Of a stretch of 64,000 bases of DNA, positions 9,596 to 18,877 are shown one piece after another (the first letter of the stretch is position 1; each line of letters begins with the position of its first letter). Source of the stretch: Flavipsychrobacter sp. (GTDB taxonomy: Bacteria; Bacteroidota; Bacteroidia; Chitinophagales; Chitinophagaceae); assembly GCA_041392855.1 (NCBI GenBank), contig JAWKLD010000001.1, positions 1,288,001-1,352,000 of the forward strand, given 5' to 3'. Made by a program: the position numbers and the translations under genes. The notes below the pieces were generated by a model. That model was not told the origin of the DNA. It worked only from the letters and a program-made list of their open reading frames with translations, and ran no database searches.

Positions 9596-9625
9596 TTATT
9601 TTTACAATACGCACAAGCTAAACAC

Positions 9626-10951
9626 ATGAAAAAGAAAACGCTTTGGTGGATAATAGGTATATCAGCTGCATTGTTGGTATTACTAGTTATTGTCGCAAAA
9701 CTAAAAGGTGATAAAGGAACAAAAGTTGCCATAGAGAAGGCTACAACACATACCATTATAGAAACCGTAACTGCTAGTGGCAAGATATACCCTGAAACAG
9801 AGGTTAAAATTAGCCCCGAAGTAAGTGGTGAGATCACTGAGTTGACGGTAGCAGAAGGAGACAGCGTATATACGGGACAGCTATTGGTAAAAATCAACCC
9901 TGCGATATATAGCTCTATGGTTAATCAGGCGCAAGCTAGTCTGCAAGAGACTAAGTCGCGTGCGGCCAACTCACAAAAAATGATGGCGCAAGCCAAAGCT
10001 AATTATGAGCAAGCTAAAGCCAACTTTGAACGTAACACTCAGTTATACAAAGATAAAGTAATCTCTACTATGGAATATGAGCAACTCAAGGCTCAATTCC
10101 TAAGCGCAAAAGCATCTTACGAAGCTAGTGAAGCTAGTGCCGAAGGCGGACAGTACAGCATTAGCGGAGCCAGTGCCAACCTTAACCAAGCTAGAGAGAA
10201 CTTGAGAAGAACCACTATTGTAGCCCCTACTTCAGGTGTTATATCCCAACTAAACGTAAAATTGGGCGAGCGTGTGGTAGGAACAGCACAGATGGCAGGC
10301 ACACAAATACTGACCATTGCAGACATGAGCCGTATAGAAGTGCGTGTGGAAGTGAGTGAAACGGACATTGCAAAAGTTAAAATTGGAGATACCACAATTG
10401 TACAGGCAGATGCCTACCGTAATAGAAAATTTGCGGGGATCGTATCAAAAGTAGCGGTGTCCAGCGCCTCTTCAGGCACACAACAAATGAGTACCGACCA
10501 GGTCACGAACTACACGGTGCATATACTCATATTACAAGACAGCTATCAAGACCTAAGTACGGAGTTACGTCAAAGTAAATTTGTATTTAAACCCGGAATG
10601 TCTGCATCTGTAGATATACAAACAAGAAAAGAAGACAAAACCTTATCTATTCCTGTAAATGCTGTAACAACCAGAGACTGGCCTGATAGTGTACAGAAAA
10701 AGATGAACGCTGTAAATGACGACAAGATCAGACAGGTAGTTTTTGTATACAACAAAGAAAAAGGCAAAGTAGCTATTCGAGATGTAGCAACAGGCATACA
10801 GGACAATGAATACATACAGATCACCGACGGACTTAGTGAAGGTGAAGAAATAGTAATAGCTCCCTATGGTGCTATTGCCCGTACCCTTGAAGATGAAAGC
10901 GCAGTTCGTATAGTAGATAAAGAGCTACTGTATGAATCTAAAGAGGATTAA
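9626..10951 (+). CDS. HlyD/MacA-type periplasmic adaptor (membrane fusion protein)
   Basis: A 441-residue efflux adaptor. It has an N-terminal membrane anchor (KKKTLWWIIGISAALLVLLVIV, about 2-23). A first biotinyl-lipoyl half follows (KISPEVSGEITELTVAEGDSV, about 56-76), then a long alpha hairpin of Gln/Ala/Lys-rich repeats (about 90-185). The second lipoyl half is IVAPTSGVISQLNVKLGERV, with beta-barrel and membrane-proximal domains after it. Such proteins link an inner-membrane ABC or RND pump to an outer-membrane channel. No permease, ATPase or TolC-like gene lies nearby; the next gene is gpsA. It is probably an orphan subunit whose partners are encoded elsewhere. Confidence 0.85.
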   Translation: MKKKTLWWIIGISAALLVLLVIVAKLKGDKGTKVAIEKATTHTIIETVTASGKIYPETEVKISPEVSGEITELTVAEGDSVYTGQLLVKINPAIYSSMVNQAQASLQETKSRAANSQKMMAQAKANYEQAKANFERNTQLYKDKVISTMEYEQLKAQFLSAKASYEASEASAEGGQYSISGASANLNQARENLRRTTIVAPTSGVISQLNVKLGERVVGTAQMAGTQILTIADMSRIEVRVEVSETDIAKVKIGDTTIVQADAYRNRKFAGIVSKVAVSSASSGTQQMSTDQVTNYTVHILILQDSYQDLSTELRQSKFVFKPGMSASVDIQTRKEDKTLSIPVNAVTTRDWPDSVQKKMNAVNDDKIRQVVFVYNKEKGKVAIRDVATGIQDNEYIQITDGLSEGEEIVIAPYGAIARTLEDESAVRIVDKELLYESKED

Positions 10952-10981
10952 TAGTATCTTACTAATCAAACTTTAAGCTAA

Positions 10982-12001
10982 TTGAACAATATATTAGGAC
11001 AAATAGGCATTATCGGGAACGGTAGTTGGGGAACGGCAATAGCTAAAATCCTTACGGATAATAATAACAAAATATACTGGTGGGTAAGAAATGAAGAGGC
11101 CATAACAAACTTAAAAAGTAGAAATCATAACCCACACTATCTTACATCTGTTCGTTTTCTTCCTGAGACGATAATACCTACCAATAATCTTGAAGAAGTG
11201 GTAAATACTTGTGACACTTTAATAATATGCATCCCTTCTGCATATACACAGAGTGTACTTGAGAGTATTGACCTGAACCAGCTAAAAGGTAAAAACATAG
11301 TATCTGCGGTAAAAGGGGTGCTTCCCGATAGTAACTTATTGCTCAACGACCATCTTAGTCAATACGACTGGTTTGACCTACAGAAGTATGTATCCATTAC
11401 AGGGCCATGCCATGCTGAAGAGGTAGCAGACGAACGTATCTCCTACCTGACCTTGTCGGGCCTCAACGACGACCTAACCAATAGTATCGCTACTAGCTTT
11501 AAAAACACTTATATATACACCACAGCCAACCATGATATATGGGGTGCACAGTTTGCCGCAGTACTTAAAAATGTATATGCTATAGGAGCAGGTATGGCAC
11601 ATGCGCTTGATTATGGCGACAACTTTTTAAGCGTATATATCACTAACTGCTACAGAGAAATGTATCGTTTCCTAAATGCACACTTTAGTAAATTTCACCC
11701 TTCTGACGAGAGACCTGATTTTCATACCAGTGCCTATCTTGGCGATTTGTTAGTTACATGCTATTCGCTACACAGTAGAAACCGTATGCTAGGTACCATG
11801 CTTGGCAAAGGCTACTCTGTTAAAAATGCAATACTGGAAATGAATATGGTTGCAGAGGGTTATTATGCAGCTAGAGGCATGCAAGCAATCTCTAAAGAGA
11901 TTGCACTAGATGTTCCTATAGCCAAAGCTATATACGAGGTACTATGGGAAGGCAAGTCTCCTGCTGAGATGTTCCTTGATCTGGAAATAACATTATCATA
12001 A
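10982..12001 (+). CDS. gpsA: Glycerol-3-phosphate dehydrogenase [NAD(P)+]
   Basis: A 339-residue cytosolic enzyme that reduces dihydroxyacetone phosphate to sn-glycerol-3-phosphate for phospholipid synthesis. The NAD(P)-binding GIIGNGSWGTAIAK is at about 8-21, followed by VSAVKG, the ITGPCHAEEVA block and the catalytic-domain VLKNVYAIGAGMAHALDYGDN region with the conserved Lys and Asp. The likely start is TTG at 10982, because no ATG or GTG precedes the nucleotide-binding motif in frame. The gene follows the adaptor by 30 bp and ends before a strong inverted repeat. Confidence 0.92.
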   Translation: MNNILGQIGIIGNGSWGTAIAKILTDNNNKIYWWVRNEEAITNLKSRNHNPHYLTSVRFLPETIIPTNNLEEVVNTCDTLIICIPSAYTQSVLESIDLNQLKGKNIVSAVKGVLPDSNLLLNDHLSQYDWFDLQKYVSITGPCHAEEVADERISYLTLSGLNDDLTNSIATSFKNTYIYTTANHDIWGAQFAAVLKNVYAIGAGMAHALDYGDNFLSVYITNCYREMYRFLNAHFSKFHPSDERPDFHTSAYLGDLLVTCYSLHSRNRMLGTMLGKGYSVKNAILEMNMVAEGYYAARGMQAISKEIALDVPIAKAIYEVLWEGKSPAEMFLDLEITLS

Positions 12002-12009
12002 CCACATTA

Positions 12010-12039
12010 AAAAAGAGCTGCTAATTAGCAGCTCTTTTT
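12010..12039. terminator. Two-way terminator between gpsA and the S46 peptidase gene
   Basis: Perfect inverted repeat, arms 12010-12024 and 12025-12039 (AAAAAGAGCTGCTAA and its complement), with A and T tracts at the outer ends. It lies between genes converging from both sides. Confidence 0.85.
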
Positions 12040-12061
12040 ATTAACTCTAGAAAATGGACTA

Positions 12062-14215
12062 CTATTTATGTATTTCCATTTCTTCAATTAGATTATGAGC
12101 CTTACCCATTTTCTCAATTAAGAACAGGATAAAACGAGCATCAGTACAAATAGTACGTTTATACTTTTTATCAAAAGCAATATCTCCACTCATTGCTTCC
12201 CAGTTACCATCGAAAGCAATACCTATCCACTCTCCATTACCATTAATAACAGGGCTACCAGAGTTACCACCTGTAATATCATTTGTAGTGATGAAGCAAG
12301 TACGTAGTTTGCCGTTTTCATCAGCATACTGACCGTAGTCTTTATTATTATACAGCTCTATCAATTCTTTAGGCACGTCAAATTCGTCATCACCCGGCTT
12401 GTACTTATCCATCAAACCTTCTAGTGTAGTATAGTAGTCAAAATGAACAGCATCTTGAGGACTGTAGCTTAACACCTGACCGTAAGTAATACGCATTGTA
12501 GAGTTGGCATCTGGGTAGAATAACTCCCCTTTCTTCATCTCCATTAACCCGCGTATATATTCTTTCTTTAACTCTTCTTTCTTCTCAGCATAAGCTTCAT
12601 ACACCGACTTGTAATTGTCTGTATAGTTTTTCACGAAGCTAAGTGCGTATTGAACTGCAGGATCGCTATCCATTTCTGAAAGTGTAGGATTTTTCAAGAA
12701 TGCATTCAATTTAGCAGTATCCAATATCATGGTATTCTCAAAAACATAGGCACTATAGTCTTTGAATGTTTTATCTAGATCGTTACTACCAAACTTCTTA
12801 AAAATAACTCTTTGGTAGATATCAGGATGTTGCGCTTTTAGAATATCTTGATAGAACATCTTAGCCATAGCAGCAAGGATATCTTTCTCCGTATCCATAT
12901 CAAAGCTACCCATGTAATACTTGTAGCTACGCTCGATCTTACTAGTAGCTTTCTCTATATCTTCTGCACTAGTCTTCTTCTTAGTTAGCTCCTGCTCCAA
13001 ATCGTAAAAACTAGAAGCTATAGCTGCCAATTGAGACCCTTTAAAACATTGGCTATAATAAACCTGATGTCTTGCATAAGGGCGATAGCTTGCATAAACT
13101 TTTGAGAAGTCAGTCATGAGGTTTTTAAACTCAGGAGCATTCTTATGTGCCCAGTTGGTAAACGCTCTTTCGCTTTTTGTTTTTTGGTCTACAACATTCA
13201 AACGCTTTAACTGCTCAGTTTGACCAATAAAATACTTCCAATAGTTAGAGATACCTGCGTAGTAAGAAGTCAACTTAAGATAAGTAGCCTTATCCGCTTT
13301 CATATACTTACGCATAATTGCCAAACGCTCTTCACGAGGTTTTACAATTGATGGGTTCACCTCTTCAATAGCTAGGTCGATACCATAAGATACTTCATAA
13401 CGGTTTGTACGACCAGGATAACCAAATATCATAGCATAATCGCTCTCTTCAACACCTTTTACAGAAATTGGCAAGAACTTCTTAGGCTTGTAAGGAACAT
13501 TATTCTTAGAATATGCTGCAGGCTCATTGTTTTCATCAGCATACACGCGGAACATTGAGAAATCTGAAGTATGACGTGGCCACATCCAGTTATCTGTATC
13601 ACCACCAAACTTACCTAGAGATTTAGGTGGAGTACCTACCAAACGTACATCTTTGTAACGCTTGTACACCAATAAAATGTACTGGTTACCCTCGAAGTAA
13701 GACTTTACTTGAGCTTCATAGTTACCAGTCTTTTCTACCTCTTCAACTATTTTCTCTACCGCTTTTTTATAGCGCTTTTCAAACTTCTCTCCTTTTTTAC
13801 CTTTAGTAGCTTTATTGATTTTGTCTGTAACATCTTCCATTCTTTCTAAGAATAAAGCTGTTATCCCTTTTGCAGGAAGCTCCTGATCCATACTATATGC
13901 CCAGAAACCATTGTCCAAATAGTTTTTCTCTACAGAGCTAAGAGATGCTATAGCACCATATCCACAGTGGTGGTTGGTGATCAATAGACCGCTACCGGAA
14001 ATAATTTCACCTGTACAACCACCTCCAAACTGTACAACGGCATCTTTCAAACTACTGTTGTTGATGTTATACAAATCATCTTTAGATAGTTTAAGCCCTA
14101 GCTTAACCATCTCATCATAGTTCTTTCCAATTAGCATTGGTAGCCACATACCTTCATCAGCACGTGCCGGCAATAGAAATACTATCGCAATAAGTGATAA
14201 TAATAGTTTCTTCAT
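12062..14215 (-). CDS. S46 family dipeptidyl-peptidase, DPP7-like
   Basis: A 717-residue secreted serine exopeptidase with a signal peptide (residues 1-19, ending ARA-DEGMW). S46 enzymes remove dipeptides from peptide N-termini in the periplasm and serve amino-acid scavenging. Visible catalytic parts are His83 in TNHHCGYG, the Asp-containing block GGDTDNWMWPRHTSDFSMFR, and Ser652 in TGGNSGSP. Eighteen residues after the serine is Gly670 (FDGNWE). In the family, Gly here goes with DPP7-type preference for hydrophobic P1, while Arg marks acidic-specific DPP11. Length is typical. It stands alone with a TACTTTTG box upstream and shares a terminator with gpsA. Confidence 0.92.
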   Translation of the reverse strand: MKKLLLSLIAIVFLLPARADEGMWLPMLIGKNYDEMVKLGLKLSKDDLYNINNSSLKDAVVQFGGGCTGEIISGSGLLITNHHCGYGAIASLSSVEKNYLDNGFWAYSMDQELPAKGITALFLERMEDVTDKINKATKGKKGEKFEKRYKKAVEKIVEEVEKTGNYEAQVKSYFEGNQYILLVYKRYKDVRLVGTPPKSLGKFGGDTDNWMWPRHTSDFSMFRVYADENNEPAAYSKNNVPYKPKKFLPISVKGVEESDYAMIFGYPGRTNRYEVSYGIDLAIEEVNPSIVKPREERLAIMRKYMKADKATYLKLTSYYAGISNYWKYFIGQTEQLKRLNVVDQKTKSERAFTNWAHKNAPEFKNLMTDFSKVYASYRPYARHQVYYSQCFKGSQLAAIASSFYDLEQELTKKKTSAEDIEKATSKIERSYKYYMGSFDMDTEKDILAAMAKMFYQDILKAQHPDIYQRVIFKKFGSNDLDKTFKDYSAYVFENTMILDTAKLNAFLKNPTLSEMDSDPAVQYALSFVKNYTDNYKSVYEAYAEKKEELKKEYIRGLMEMKKGELFYPDANSTMRITYGQVLSYSPQDAVHFDYYTTLEGLMDKYKPGDDEFDVPKELIELYNNKDYGQYADENGKLRTCFITTNDITGGNSGSPVINGNGEWIGIAFDGNWEAMSGDIAFDKKYKRTICTDARFILFLIEKMGKAHNLIEEMEIHK

Positions 14216-14241
14216 CTTATGTATTTAATCTATTTATTGCC

Positions 14242-14249
14242 CAAAAGTA
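14242..14249 (-). promoter_or_regulatory. Minus-7 box of the S46 peptidase promoter
   Basis: The minus strand reads TACTTTTG, an exact TAnnTTTG match ending 26 nt before the ATG at 14215. No clear minus-33 box. Confidence 0.45.
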
Positions 14250-14296
14250 ATAATTCGAGCTTAAGTGTTAGCGGTATATATGAGGGGATTTTCGAA

Positions 14297-14881
14297 TTAT
14301 TCCGGCATTTTTTCCTTTTCTACCTTAACAATCCCCTTTGGCTTTACTATTCTATACCAAGAAAAGTCCTCATTGGCCTCTAATCCATTACCATACATTA
14401 TCTGTGTAGGTGTTATTATACGTACAAATTTATCCGTATATATCTTCTTAGCTTTTTGGTTCCAGACCAGCTCTTCAGTATGTAGCTCGTCCCCCTTTTT
14501 ATTCACTACTACTACACTATCCCTTATTAGGATATTGCCTTTTTTCTCATAATAACGTGCATAAATAGCTGTCAATGTGCTTTCTACAGCCAAGCTATCA
14601 TTGAAGAACTCCACTTTTAGTCCGTCATCCATTTCTGTATACGGAGGCATTGCTACGTCATTCCTTATAAATGTTTTGGCCTGCAATCTGACCTTGGCTT
14701 TACCCTGCTCACTGTATATAATGGTCACATCTTCAGCACGGTCTTGTTGTAGCTGTTTTTGGCTAACTAATGCCTCTATTTCTTTAGGATCGTTTTTGCA
14801 GGATGCTAAGCAAAACAAAATACCCGGAAGCAATATCATCCGGGTAATAGTATTATAAATATTGTTGTTGAGCTTAATCAT
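14297..14881 (-). CDS. lptC: LptC-like LPS export lipoprotein
   Basis: A 194-residue protein of the LptC family, which passes lipopolysaccharide from the LptBFG transporter to LptA in the periplasm. Unlike E. coli LptC, which is held by one helix, this has a lipobox (LASC, Cys28), the usual Bacteroidota form. The domain shows the beta-jellyroll pattern: VTIIYSEQGKAKVRLQAK, MDDGLKVEFFND, LTAIYARYYEKKGNILIRDSVVV, and ELVWNQKAKKIYTDKFVRI. It overlaps the end of the upstream OMP gene by 8 bp and is the third gene of the coaX-OMP-lptC operon. Confidence 0.85.
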   Translation of the reverse strand: MIKLNNNIYNTITRMILLPGILFCLASCKNDPKEIEALVSQKQLQQDRAEDVTIIYSEQGKAKVRLQAKTFIRNDVAMPPYTEMDDGLKVEFFNDSLAVESTLTAIYARYYEKKGNILIRDSVVVVNKKGDELHTEELVWNQKAKKIYTDKFVRIITPTQIMYGNGLEANEDFSWYRIVKPKGIVKVEKEKMPE

Positions 14882-16160
14882 ATCTACGTTTGATGAACCA
14901 CTTATCGTTAAGTGTTATACCCAATGAAAATTTAAAGAAATTCTCTCTAAACAAACCATTGGACTCTGTTCCTCTTTTTCCTATTTCAAAGGCAGTATGC
15001 AACCTGTCGTTAGAACGCTTGAACGGCAAACTAGCTCCAAATGTCACTGCATAGTAGTCGAATTGAGTATTATTTAAATACACATTATCCGTACCATAAT
15101 AGGCACCCAAACGATAAGTTACTCTTTGTAAATATTGACGTGTTGCAGACGGATCTGGTGTAAATTCTCCTCCTAAAGCAATTCTGTAAGAATAACCTGC
15201 AACAGAATCTACATTGCCATAATTTCTAAACTGGCTGGATTGTGTGCCTGTAAAATCTAAACCAAGCGTCCAGCTATCAGTGCTAGTTAACTGAACTCCA
15301 ACGCTATAGCTCATAGGCAGCGTATATTGCCCATCTGTAGCTTTAGAAGCAAAAGCTGTATCTTCAGAACCTGCTACTACCCTTGATAGAGCAATCCAAT
15401 ACTCTTGCCTACTAGCTTTAAGTTTCTGACTAAGGGATAAGGTAGCCCCACTCCTTAGAGAAAGTTTGTCATTTATGTTAGCTACATGCTGTATACCAGC
15501 ATTCCAATGTATACCCCCGATTCTAGTGTGTTGTGAAAACTCTGAATTACTAACCTTTACGGTATTCAAATCTTCTAATGACTCAATAAAAGTAGACTTG
15601 TTGATGGAACCGAATAAGTAACCAAAGTTAAAACCAACGCTAAAGCCTTTATACTTTCCACCTGCACCTATAAAAGCATAGTGCATGGTACCATCACCAA
15701 GATATGTGGTTACACTATTACCCAAACCAGGCTGTACAGAGGTATCTTTTAAGTTATAATACACATGTGAGTATGGACGTAAACCCAAAGCCATACCTGC
15801 ATTTTTACTAACTGGGATACCAATATTTATGTTGGATAAAGTTGCCTGCCCTGTAGGATACTTATCAGACCCAGAGAATATTGTTCTTGTACTAGCTATT
15901 CCTCCCGCCTCATATAGGGTTAGCTTCAACGAAGCGTAAGATGCAGGGTTATAAGAATTGACGGCAAAAGGATTGCTGTAGGCCGTAGTAATACTACCCA
16001 TTCCTTTTAGCAGCGGGTTTGCACCATTTCTATACTCCCCAATACCAAATCTGGAATAGGGAGCATTTTCCCTATTAGATTTCTGAGCAGTAGCCGTAGA
16101 AAAGCTTATTGATAAAACAATTATTGGAGTTAGGAAGTACTTAATATACTTGTGGCGCAT
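14874..16160 (-). CDS. Outer membrane beta-barrel protein between coaX and lptC
   Basis: A 428-residue protein with a signal peptide (about 1-25, ending ATA-Q) and long runs of alternating beta strands rich in Gly, Tyr and Ser, as in FadL-like or PorV-like barrels. NAPYSRFGIGEYRNGANPLLKGMGS near the mature N-terminus is typical of a Bacteroidota family usually called hypothetical outer-membrane transport protein. It overlaps coaX by 20 bp and lptC by 8 bp, so it is translated from one message. This neighbourhood hints at a link with envelope assembly, but the substrate is unknown. Confidence 0.75.
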   Translation of the reverse strand: MRHKYIKYFLTPIIVLSISFSTATAQKSNRENAPYSRFGIGEYRNGANPLLKGMGSITTAYSNPFAVNSYNPASYASLKLTLYEAGGIASTRTIFSGSDKYPTGQATLSNINIGIPVSKNAGMALGLRPYSHVYYNLKDTSVQPGLGNSVTTYLGDGTMHYAFIGAGGKYKGFSVGFNFGYLFGSINKSTFIESLEDLNTVKVSNSEFSQHTRIGGIHWNAGIQHVANINDKLSLRSGATLSLSQKLKASRQEYWIALSRVVAGSEDTAFASKATDGQYTLPMSYSVGVQLTSTDSWTLGLDFTGTQSSQFRNYGNVDSVAGYSYRIALGGEFTPDPSATRQYLQRVTYRLGAYYGTDNVYLNNTQFDYYAVTFGASLPFKRSNDRLHTAFEIGKRGTESNGLFRENFFKFSLGITLNDKWFIKRRYD

Positions 16161-16884
16161 TATGTTTCAGAATTAGATTTAACCCTGTTAATAATAAATC
16201 AGGGTCTGCAAATATCTCACTTTTCAGCTTGCCTTCAAAGAAAGACATATCGCCACCAGTTAATACAGCGTTAAAATCAGGGTACTGAGAAGAGAAATCT
16301 GTCACCATTCCATCTATTTCAGCTATCATACCACATACAGCACCTCCTCTTATTCCTGTTTCGGTGTCATAACCTAGCATTAAAACTTCACCATCCAGCT
16401 TCACTTCAGGTAGCCTATCAGTAAAATGGTGCATAGCATTTAAACGCATGTGCAAACCTGGTGATATAGCACCTCCACGGAAAGTACGTGTACTTTGTAT
16501 GAAATTATAAGTAATACATGTGCCTAAGCTGACAACAAGATTATTCTTATTAGGATATTTTACATAAGCGCCTACAGCCAGCGCCAACCTATCTGCACCT
16601 AGAGAACCTGGCGAAGTATAAGCATTCATGATAGGCAATGGTGTATTATTATCAAGCTTTATATACTTTTTTACCCTATCACCAATAATAGACTCTGCAC
16701 TATCCGAATCATTAGATACCGTACACATGATTGCCGCTACAGGATCATGTTTATCTAACAATGCAGTAATTTGCTCACCCCCATTCTGGCCATGAAAGAC
16801 ATACTTCTCTTCCAGCTTTTCGCCATTAAATATTCCAGCTTTTACTAAGCTATTTCCCCAATCAATACAAAGAGTTACAGACAT
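16141..16884 (-). CDS. coaX: Type III pantothenate kinase
   Basis: A 247-residue ASKHA-fold kinase that makes 4'-phosphopantothenate, the first step of coenzyme A synthesis, in the cytosol. Motifs are CIDWGNSLVKAGIF (phosphate-1, Asp8), GSLGADRLALAVGAY (pantothenate and catalytic Asp region), VVSLGTCITYNF (phosphate-2) and GGAISPGLHMRLNAMHHFTDRLP. The length is normal for CoaX. It is the first gene of a three-gene operon with an outer-membrane protein and lptC, all overlapping. Confidence 0.93.
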   Translation of the reverse strand: MSVTLCIDWGNSLVKAGIFNGEKLEEKYVFHGQNGGEQITALLDKHDPVAAIMCTVSNDSDSAESIIGDRVKKYIKLDNNTPLPIMNAYTSPGSLGADRLALAVGAYVKYPNKNNLVVSLGTCITYNFIQSTRTFRGGAISPGLHMRLNAMHHFTDRLPEVKLDGEVLMLGYDTETGIRGGAVCGMIAEIDGMVTDFSSQYPDFNAVLTGGDMSFFEGKLKSEIFADPDLLLTGLNLILKHNAPQVY

Positions 16885-16954
16885 GCTATATTAGATTTAG
16901 GTCGTAAAATAAGAAAACTTCATTTATTCTAGGTAAGTAGGTCGCTTTTTTCCT

Positions 16955-17602
16955 TTATATGTCTAGATCATCTAACGACAAATTACGAAAATGGCCATTG
17001 AGCTTTATCCTAGCTTTCATTGACTCCAATTCTTGTAGCATGGGAGCAATTTCTTTCAAATGCCTTCTGATGTATTCCAAACGTTGCATTTCGGCAAATA
17101 GAGTAAGCAGTTCATATTCCTGCTCTTTGGACAAACCTATGTAGTGAGCAATTGTATAGGATAGTATATCCTCTTCCCCTTTTACTGGAAATTTATCTTC
17201 AACATTAAGCAACTTATAGAGCTTGTGCACCTCTTCTATTATAAGCTGGGCTATTTTTGAGTCTCCCTTCTGTGTATTGTTTTCCGGATAACTAACAATT
17301 GCCCCTGAATATAATTTGTCAGGAATCTCTTTTACCACTTCTAGAATGTTGAAGATCTGCTTACATCGGGTTCTTATATTCATTTCCCCTGAGTCCTTGC
17401 GCTCTACCAACTCTTCAATTTCAATTAGAACACCATACTGCTGTATTTTCTTATCTAGTACAACAGGAATACCAAATGGCTTATTTTCTTCAATACACTC
17501 ATTGATAAGCTGTATATACTTTGGTTCAAATATGTGAAGATTCAGCTGTTCTTCGGGGTAAACAACTATCTCTAGTGGGAAAATGGGAATAAAATTAGTC
17601 AT
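16955..17602 (-). CDS. Lon N-terminal-domain-like (substrate-binding domain) protein
   Basis: A 215-residue protein resembling the N-terminal substrate-binding domain of Lon protease without ATPase or protease domains. FIPIFPLEIVVYPEEQLNLHIFEPKYIQLINEC at 4-36 is the family signature, followed by GIPVVLD and GVLIEIEEL. The second half is helical with LSYTIAHYIGLSKEQEYELL and a coiled-coil-like ERR region. Stand-alone Lon-N proteins are common in Bacteroidota; their partners are not established. Its start overlaps the end of the O-antigen-ligase-like gene by 8 bp, so they are co-transcribed. Confidence 0.8.
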   Translation of the reverse strand: MTNFIPIFPLEIVVYPEEQLNLHIFEPKYIQLINECIEENKPFGIPVVLDKKIQQYGVLIEIEELVERKDSGEMNIRTRCKQIFNILEVVKEIPDKLYSGAIVSYPENNTQKGDSKIAQLIIEEVHKLYKLLNVEDKFPVKGEEDILSYTIAHYIGLSKEQEYELLTLFAEMQRLEYIRRHLKEIAPMLQELESMKARIKLNGHFRNLSLDDLDI

Positions 17603-18836
17603 ACACTTTCTCTAAGGACACTCCTTTTAGTAACAGATGTCTTTGCAAAAGTAGAAATATTAAAAAAACAAACACTCCTATCTGCACTTCTAATGCTGGT
17701 TCAACCAATAACATTGGTAAGAGCACTAACCATGTGGCCAATAAGAAAAAGCTCCCTTTTCTTCTCAACAACCCAAGTGGCATAAATATCCAAACAGAAA
17801 ATAATAGTAATCCTACAACTCCCGTTCCTAACAAAACGGTTAAAAACTGATTATGTGGTATTAAACGATATTGCTGTTCTACATAAGGGTACCACTGTTC
17901 GTACCCATCATTCATCTCATCCATCATATCACCAACACCTACACCCAGCAGCATATTATCTTTTGACTTCTTTAATGCTATATCATAAGATAGCAACCTC
18001 CCGATATCACTATAGTTTCCTGTATGATTGCCAGTTTGCAGCATTTTATAACTGTACACCACATAGTCCACCTTATTCCTCAAAGTAGGCACATACTTAT
18101 ACCCTATAATACCCGACAGCATTATTAATAGAATCAATGCTCCACCGACTACTCTATTTTTATTAAAAATGATGTGTAAAGCACCAACAAAGAAAAAGAT
18201 ATATAAACCAAGCAGTCCTGTTCTTACAGCTAGTACATGCAAGAATGCCGTAAGCAGTATTATAACACTTACAATAAACCACTTCTGCAATGTGGTATAG
18301 TAAGACCATATAGTTAATGACCAAATGATGAAAAGTGTCACAAACAAACTATATCTGATATGATCATTGTGTGCAATTGTTGGTAGCACCTTGGAGTATC
18401 TATACTGTTCAGCAAAGTCGGCACTAGCTAGTAAGTGCCAAATACTATAAATACTACCTGCCAATAAACAAATAGCTATAAAAAATGTAAGCCGCTTTAA
18501 TTGTTTAATTGTAAAGCTTGGTATAAAAGCAAAAGCCAATGGCAGTAGTAATATCGGCAACTTCACTTCTACCCTGCTCGACCAATACCCCGAATCTTCA
18601 CTCCAGAAAGAAGAAAGCGCATATAATGCTACCCAGCTTGCCCCTACTAACCACCAACGTTCTTTTAACCACTCTTTAGGGTGAATGTTCCACAATGCTA
18701 TAACACCCATAAGTATCATAGACATTGATAACAGCGCTCGTGAAAAGAAATAACCAGCAACCATCAACACAATGCAGAGTATTGCGAGATCAGTTTTAGA
18801 AAAGAATTTTCGATTTAGATGGTTAAATTTGTTCAC
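17595..18836 (-). CDS. O-antigen ligase-like (Wzy/WaaL family) membrane protein
   Basis: A 413-residue inner-membrane protein with about ten to twelve predicted membrane spans (for example 21-40, 63-78, 88-103, 114-131, 167-184). The longest periplasmic loop, about 255-320, contains the DIGRLLSYDIALKKSKDNMLLGVGVGDM block and a PHNQFLTVLLGTGVVGLLLF segment. The HNQ in the latter matches the conserved loop of the O-antigen ligase superfamily. Members join or polymerise glycans on the periplasmic face. WecA-like and epimerase-like genes lie 1-3 kb away on the other strand, which fits cell-surface glycan work, but ligase and polymerase cannot be told apart from sequence. Confidence 0.75.
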   Translation of the reverse strand: MNKFNHLNRKFFSKTDLAILCIVLMVAGYFFSRALLSMSMILMGVIALWNIHPKEWLKERWWLVGASWVALYALSSFWSEDSGYWSSRVEVKLPILLLPLAFAFIPSFTIKQLKRLTFFIAICLLAGSIYSIWHLLASADFAEQYRYSKVLPTIAHNDHIRYSLFVTLFIIWSLTIWSYYTTLQKWFIVSVIILLTAFLHVLAVRTGLLGLYIFFFVGALHIIFNKNRVVGGALILLIMLSGIIGYKYVPTLRNKVDYVVYSYKMLQTGNHTGNYSDIGRLLSYDIALKKSKDNMLLGVGVGDMMDEMNDGYEQWYPYVEQQYRLIPHNQFLTVLLGTGVVGLLLFSVWIFMPLGLLRRKGSFFLLATWLVLLPMLLVEPALEVQIGVFVFLIFLLLQRHLLLKGVSLEKVYD

Positions 18837-18877
18837 TAAGCTTATTTAGTCCTCTTAACGAAATAAAGAAAGATTTA

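Noticed and set aside
9592..10824. Long antisense open frames across the adaptor and other genes
   Set aside because: They lie opposite well-supported genes and have composition expected of shadow frames.
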